Shown in pieces: positions 56,230 to 60,000 of a stretch of 60,000 bases of DNA. The position numbers were made by a program, and so were the translations under genes. Position 1 is the first letter of the stretch. Each line of letters begins with the position of its first letter. The notes under the pieces were generated by a model that ran no database searches, was not told where the DNA came from, and worked only from the letters and a program-made list of their open reading frames with translations. The DNA lies in the NCBI GenBank assembly GCA_015680685.1, contig MNCI01005411.1, positions 68,856-128,855 on the forward strand, read 5' to 3'. The DNA is from Gnetum montanum. Its lineage: Eukaryota > Streptophyta > Gnetopsida > Gnetales > Gnetaceae.

Positions 56230-58400
56230 CTTTAAACCAAAGGCCACATGCAATGCACACAATCATGTTGACACATGCCAATACTGATTGGATTAAGGCT
56301 GGCCATCTTCCTAGGAAATTCTCTAATCTTGGGAGTCCTCTTATATATTTACAAATCACTGGGAATGAACCATTAAAAATTTTTTGGATTTAGGTTCTGG
56401 TATAAACTTAATCTCTCAAGAAATGTATAAAGCTTGGAACCTTCCTCCACTAAAAAGAGTAACATTCATTTAGAGCTGGCACCTTGTGGCTAATAGATGA
56501 CCAAGAGAGCAACTCAACTATATGCATGAAACCAACTGAGGTTTTGACTTGTGCTTACATCGATAGCATAGAGACATTAGAGAAAGTACATCACCAACTT
56601 CTATGTCTCCACATTGAAAATATCAACTAGGGGAAGTTGGAAATCTCTGAAAAATTTTCTTTAGGATCCATACTTACATAGTTAGATGATTAGAAACAAC
56701 CCTATTCCATTCACTATGCAATTTGAAGTATTGTTGGTGCACAACTCAGCTACACCAAAACAGAAAAGGAATTGATGGTTGCAGTGTTTTCAATAGATAA
56801 GTTCAGGAACTATGTATTAGGCTATAAGGTATTTGTACAGATAGACCATAGTGCAATTTAGTTGCTACTGAATAAAACAACAGTGAGCCCTCACATCATA
56901 TGATTCCTTCCAATCTTACAAGAGTTCAAACTTACGATGATAGATCATAAAGGCACCGAGACCATTTTTGTTGATCATTTATCTCAGTTAAGATAGGACA
57001 ACAAAGAGGATGAATATCCACTTTTTGATCACTTTCCTAATGAATTCATCTTTGTAGATGTATTAAATAATCAATTAACCATGAAAATAATTTGGTGTAG
57101 TAGCTTTCTTACCTATCTCCTTACAAAAGAAACATGACAAGAGTTAGACGCTAAAAAGAATCAGTAGTTTCTTCATCAAGCCAAATATTTCATAGAAATC
57201 AATGGACACCTTTATAAGGTATGTATGAATGGCTTGGTCCGATGGTGTATTCCCAATGTAGATGCTTATGAGGGTCCTTGTGGGGGTTATTATGTTGGAA
57301 GATGAACAACCATTAAAATCTTGCTTGTAGGATATTATTGGCCTACATTGTTCTGAGACACTCATCATGTCATCCAATCTTGTAAGCATTGCCAACGTGA
57401 TGGGGGAATGAATACTAGGATGGAGGGTTCATAAAAATGGATTTAACCTTTAGAACCCTTTGACATATGGGAAATTGATTTTATGGGGTTTATTACACCA
57501 ATGTCTAATGGAAAAGCTTACATTATTGTTGCCATTGACTACTTTACAAAATGGGTAAAAGTAGCTGCTGTTATGGATTGTACATTGTCTATCACTACAC
57601 TATTTTTTCAAGAACAAATCATTATCAAGTTTGGTGTGCCTCATGCACTTATTTTAGATAATGATACACATTTTACAGGTGTGAATTTTCAAAATTTGAT
57701 GCAACACTTAGGAGTTGAACACAAAATGACTACACCATACCACCCTCAAGTGAATGGTCAAGTCGAAGTAACCAATAGGGAGATTAAGAAAATATTGACA
57801 AGAACCATTAGCAAATATAGGTGAGACTAGAACACCAAACTGAATGCTGCTCTTTGGGCATATTGGTCCACATGGAAACTTCCTGTAGGCTACTCTCCCT
57901 ATGAGTTAGTGTACGAAAAACTCCCAATGCTTCCTATTCAAGTAGAACTCCATAAACTATCTACAATGTGTGATCTCAACCTTGACCTTAATATAGCATG
58001 AAAGGAACAGTTAATGAACCTTAACCTACTAAATGAGAACTAATTAATTGTCCTATTATTTAATAAATTATACAAGGCTTTTAATAAACAACATCATGAC
58101 CTAAAATTTAGAAAAGTTATGTACGAATTAGGAGATAAGGTTCTTTATTGGACTCCCACACATGTGCCACAACATAGTAAACTTCAAACGCTATGGGAAG
58201 GACCTTATATTATTCATGAAACTTTTTTGTTAGGAGCCATGATGATTTACAAACTTGATAGCCTAGATAAGAAATTGTTGGTCAACATCCAACAAACCAA
58301 ACCTTTCCATGAGCCTAGAATAGCTAATACCAATACTACGTTGCTATTTCGAATCTCCTTCCTCCAACTCACTTGTGGGGGAGAGGGCCACCAATACTAA
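56230..58400 (+). pseudogene. pol of Ath-7: protease remnant, RNase H, near-intact integrase; RT deleted
   Basis: Protease remnant 56270-56470 (AGHLPRKFSNLGSPLIYLQITGNEP) loses frame at the active site. Sequence then skips ~380 bp of the Ath-5 equivalent (near 56478) and, near 56662, the whole RT, resuming in RNase H (56690-57000; QLSYTKTEKELMVAVFS, DHLSQLR). Integrase: finger near 57240-57420, then DFMGFITPMSNG and the 57483-57824 open frame with FGVPHALILDND and HPQVNGQVEVTNREIK; the DDE acidic residues (DFMG, LDND, QVEV) are all present. C-terminal module 58119-58400 has LWEGPYIIHETF. An element with integrase but no RT cannot copy itself. Confidence 0.88.
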
Positions 58401-59931
58401 TCATTCTTAGCCCTTAGTTCCTTTTGTATTTTTTTTTACACATTTTTTTTATACATTTTTGTCCTACACATTTTTATTTTACACATATTTCATATTTACT
58501 TATTTTTTTTACACCATCATTACCATTTTTACTATTTCTTTGCTTGTTTGATTTACTTTCATTTGTCATATAATAAGTGCTCATGATGGTGGATTGTCAT
58601 ATAATGGTGTTGATTGTTAATGTTTGGTTTTTCCCTTTGATTTTCAATGTTGATACTAAGATATGGTTTCTTTTGATAAAAGAGGCAATGAGTCCACCTC
58701 ATCCATTCATCCATTTAACTCTATGGTTTCCCTTTGTTTGGAAGTGTATTGTTCCTTTTTTTTTAGGAAAAAGTTATTAATGAACTAGTGTCTTAGTACT
58801 TTTTGAACCAAGGAAAGATTCAAATGGATTGAAAAGGGTGTGACTTCAAGTGGACTTGACATAGTTGTGCTGACTATTCTCTTAGGTACTTCGATGCTTT
58901 TCATGAGTGCTTTGCCATTCTGCTATTAACAAAATATTAGGAATTTGAATGAATCTAAATAATTCTTTGCATGGTATGGTTCTCATACAAAAGAAAAAAA
59001 TAGTGAGAATTCAAAGCACACCCTTTAGACATAATAAAGAAACATGGGCCACAAACACTAGTTATGGCATTAAAAATACATGTTACCCATGCCTGAACGT
59101 TCCTTCTTACTAAGGCCCTTTATTGCTTCTTGCTTCCCTATCTTTCTCTCCTTGGAATGGTGGTAACTCGATGGATGCATTCTTGTTCCTTCATGAGGAT
59201 GAGTTGGTCAAATGTATTGATGTGAGGTCACTGGATGTGGTTGGTGAGTCTAGGTTTGGGATGAATTTTATTTAGTCACCTTAACCACATAATACACAAG
59301 GGAATTTATACAACCTTACTCTTAGGATTCCATTCCATTTCCTCCTCTCCTTCAATATTTCTTCCCATATTCCACCTCATTGCTAGTTTTATGATTAGTC
59401 TATATCTTAGTTGATGCATTGTTAGACTTCAGTAAACTCTTATGGGTAAGATCTTAACCATTTTCTCCATATGTCACCACGAGAGCCTACAGACTCTTTG
59501 GTTTGTGGGTCTATTGGGCATAACAGGCATGGTCCTGCTTTGGGGAGGACCCACTAACATTCATTTTTGGTGCAATTGTTAAGTTCGTTTCCTTAAACAT
59601 TCTTTGTAATCAACCATTTCTTGTTTCATCTCCATCCATGGCATCCATTTTATTATCTTCACCATTGTTATTTTCCTCATCTTCATTGTTCCTTTAGTTT
59701 TTCCACCCTATCGCTACCATAGGTTGGTTCTTAATTGTGGGGGCCCTCTCATAAATTTTTCCATTCAATTACCTATATCACACCTACACCTTGGGTAGTT
59801 ATTAGTTAAAAACCTATAACCCAATATCTACCATATCCAAAACCTAGCCAATACGCATATATTGAGCCAAGGTATCAACTGCATTATGGCTTATCTATCC
59901 TTGCTAACTCGTAACTATGTTGTGTGTGTAG
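58401..59931 (+). other. Post-pol non-coding spacer of Ath-7
   Basis: T-rich start (58430-58515), then GGGTGTGACTTCAAGTGGAC (58835), a short A-rich tract, ACATGTTACCCATGCCTGAA (59078), the purine-rich block (59533-59553) and GTTGTGTGTGTAG directly before ATG 59932. Collinear with Ath-5 (30704-32212). The short frame 58577-58780 is not conserved there and is not a gene. Confidence 0.7.
59533..59553 (+). other. Conserved purine-rich block (Ath-7 copy)
   Basis: TCCTGCTTTGGGGAGGACCC, the cleanest copy; followed by TTTTTGGTGCAATTGTTAAG, also shared with Ath-5. Confidence 0.65.
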
Positions 59932-60000
59932 ATGTTGATTACATGAACAATGGACTAGGATAGGAGGAAGCACTCAGGATGGACTAGATATGAAGTGTTT
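59932..60000 (+). pseudogene. Start of ORF3 or its vestige in Ath-7, cut by window end
   Basis: ATG 59932 immediately after an AG (GTGTGTAG|ATGTTG). TGGACTAGGATAGGAGGAAGCACTC-like sequence matches the Ath-5 vestige at 32231. An in-frame TGA follows within a few codons. Whether a long ORF3 follows is not visible. Confidence 0.35.

Larger units (their letters stand above)
53753..60000 (+). mobile_element. Ath-7: Athila element, 5' truncated LTR, continues past the window
   Basis: Only the last ~89 bp of the 5' LTR remain, followed by the primer site, a relatively well preserved gag, a pol with two internal deletions, the post-pol spacer and the first bases of ORF3 at the window edge. Its integrase is the best preserved pol domain in the window. 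Confidence 0.85.

Noticed and set aside
57144-57395. Minus-strand 83-aa frame (also 29405-29728) opposite the integrase finger
   Set aside because: Antisense shadows present in both elements because the sense sequence is homologous; the sense strand carries the integrase motifs.

Overview
The window is AT-rich plant nuclear DNA, nearly all of it old, decayed LTR retrotransposons plus one dead cytochrome P450 gene. I see no intact protein-coding gene, tRNA, rRNA or CRISPR array. Host: an A-type (CYP76-like) P450, Athila-lineage Ty3/gypsy elements primed by tRNA-Asp, and a chromovirus primed by initiator tRNA-Met place it in a seed plant. The dense layers of heavily mutated elements, kept rather than removed, suggest a large, slowly purging genome; a gymnosperm is my best guess, but that is inference.

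Layout. 1-2768: 5' end of a minus-strand Athila element (Ath-1). 2769-4420: AT-rich spacer. 4423-8220: two-exon CYP76-like P450 pseudogene with several short tandem duplications in its intron. 8521-16048: a complete insertion (Ath-2) with a perfect 5-bp target duplication; it has gag and a third ORF but no pol. 16172-20621: a minus-strand element with two ~2.03-kb LTRs around only 387 bp (LARD/TRIM-like). 20622-21702: remnant of another element with an Asp-type primer site. 21703-46680: a three-layer nest. Ath-3 (minus, oldest) is split by Ath-4 (minus, gag-pol-ORF3), which is split by Ath-5 (plus, gag-pol). 46681-48504: plus-strand chromovirus fragment. 48505-53752: Ath-6 (plus), truncated at both ends. 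53753-60000: Ath-7 (plus), running off the window.

How the parts relate. The Athila copies share one design: LTRs beginning TGATGAG and ending CTCATCA, a tRNA-Asp primer site, a Gag with a short zinc knuckle, an Athila-type protease/RT/RNase H/integrase polyprotein, a long non-coding spacer after pol, and in some copies a third ORF (ORF3) with an Athila 'env-like' or 'plant transposon protein'-like head and a long coiled-coil tail. Ath-2 has gag+ORF3, Ath-5 has gag+pol, and Ath-4 has all three.

Most interesting signals: (1) in Ath-2 and Ath-4 the ORF3 is preceded by an internal cluster of motifs plus a TATA box whose motif type matches that element's own LTR U3, as if each carries a second U3-like promoter; (2) a ~21-nt purine-rich block conserved in the non-coding spacer of four elements; (3) U3 regions built from palindromic repeats that differ completely between families while the rest of the LTR is conserved; (4) the LARD-like element. 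Comparisons were made by eye, so boundaries marked approximate may move by tens of bases.
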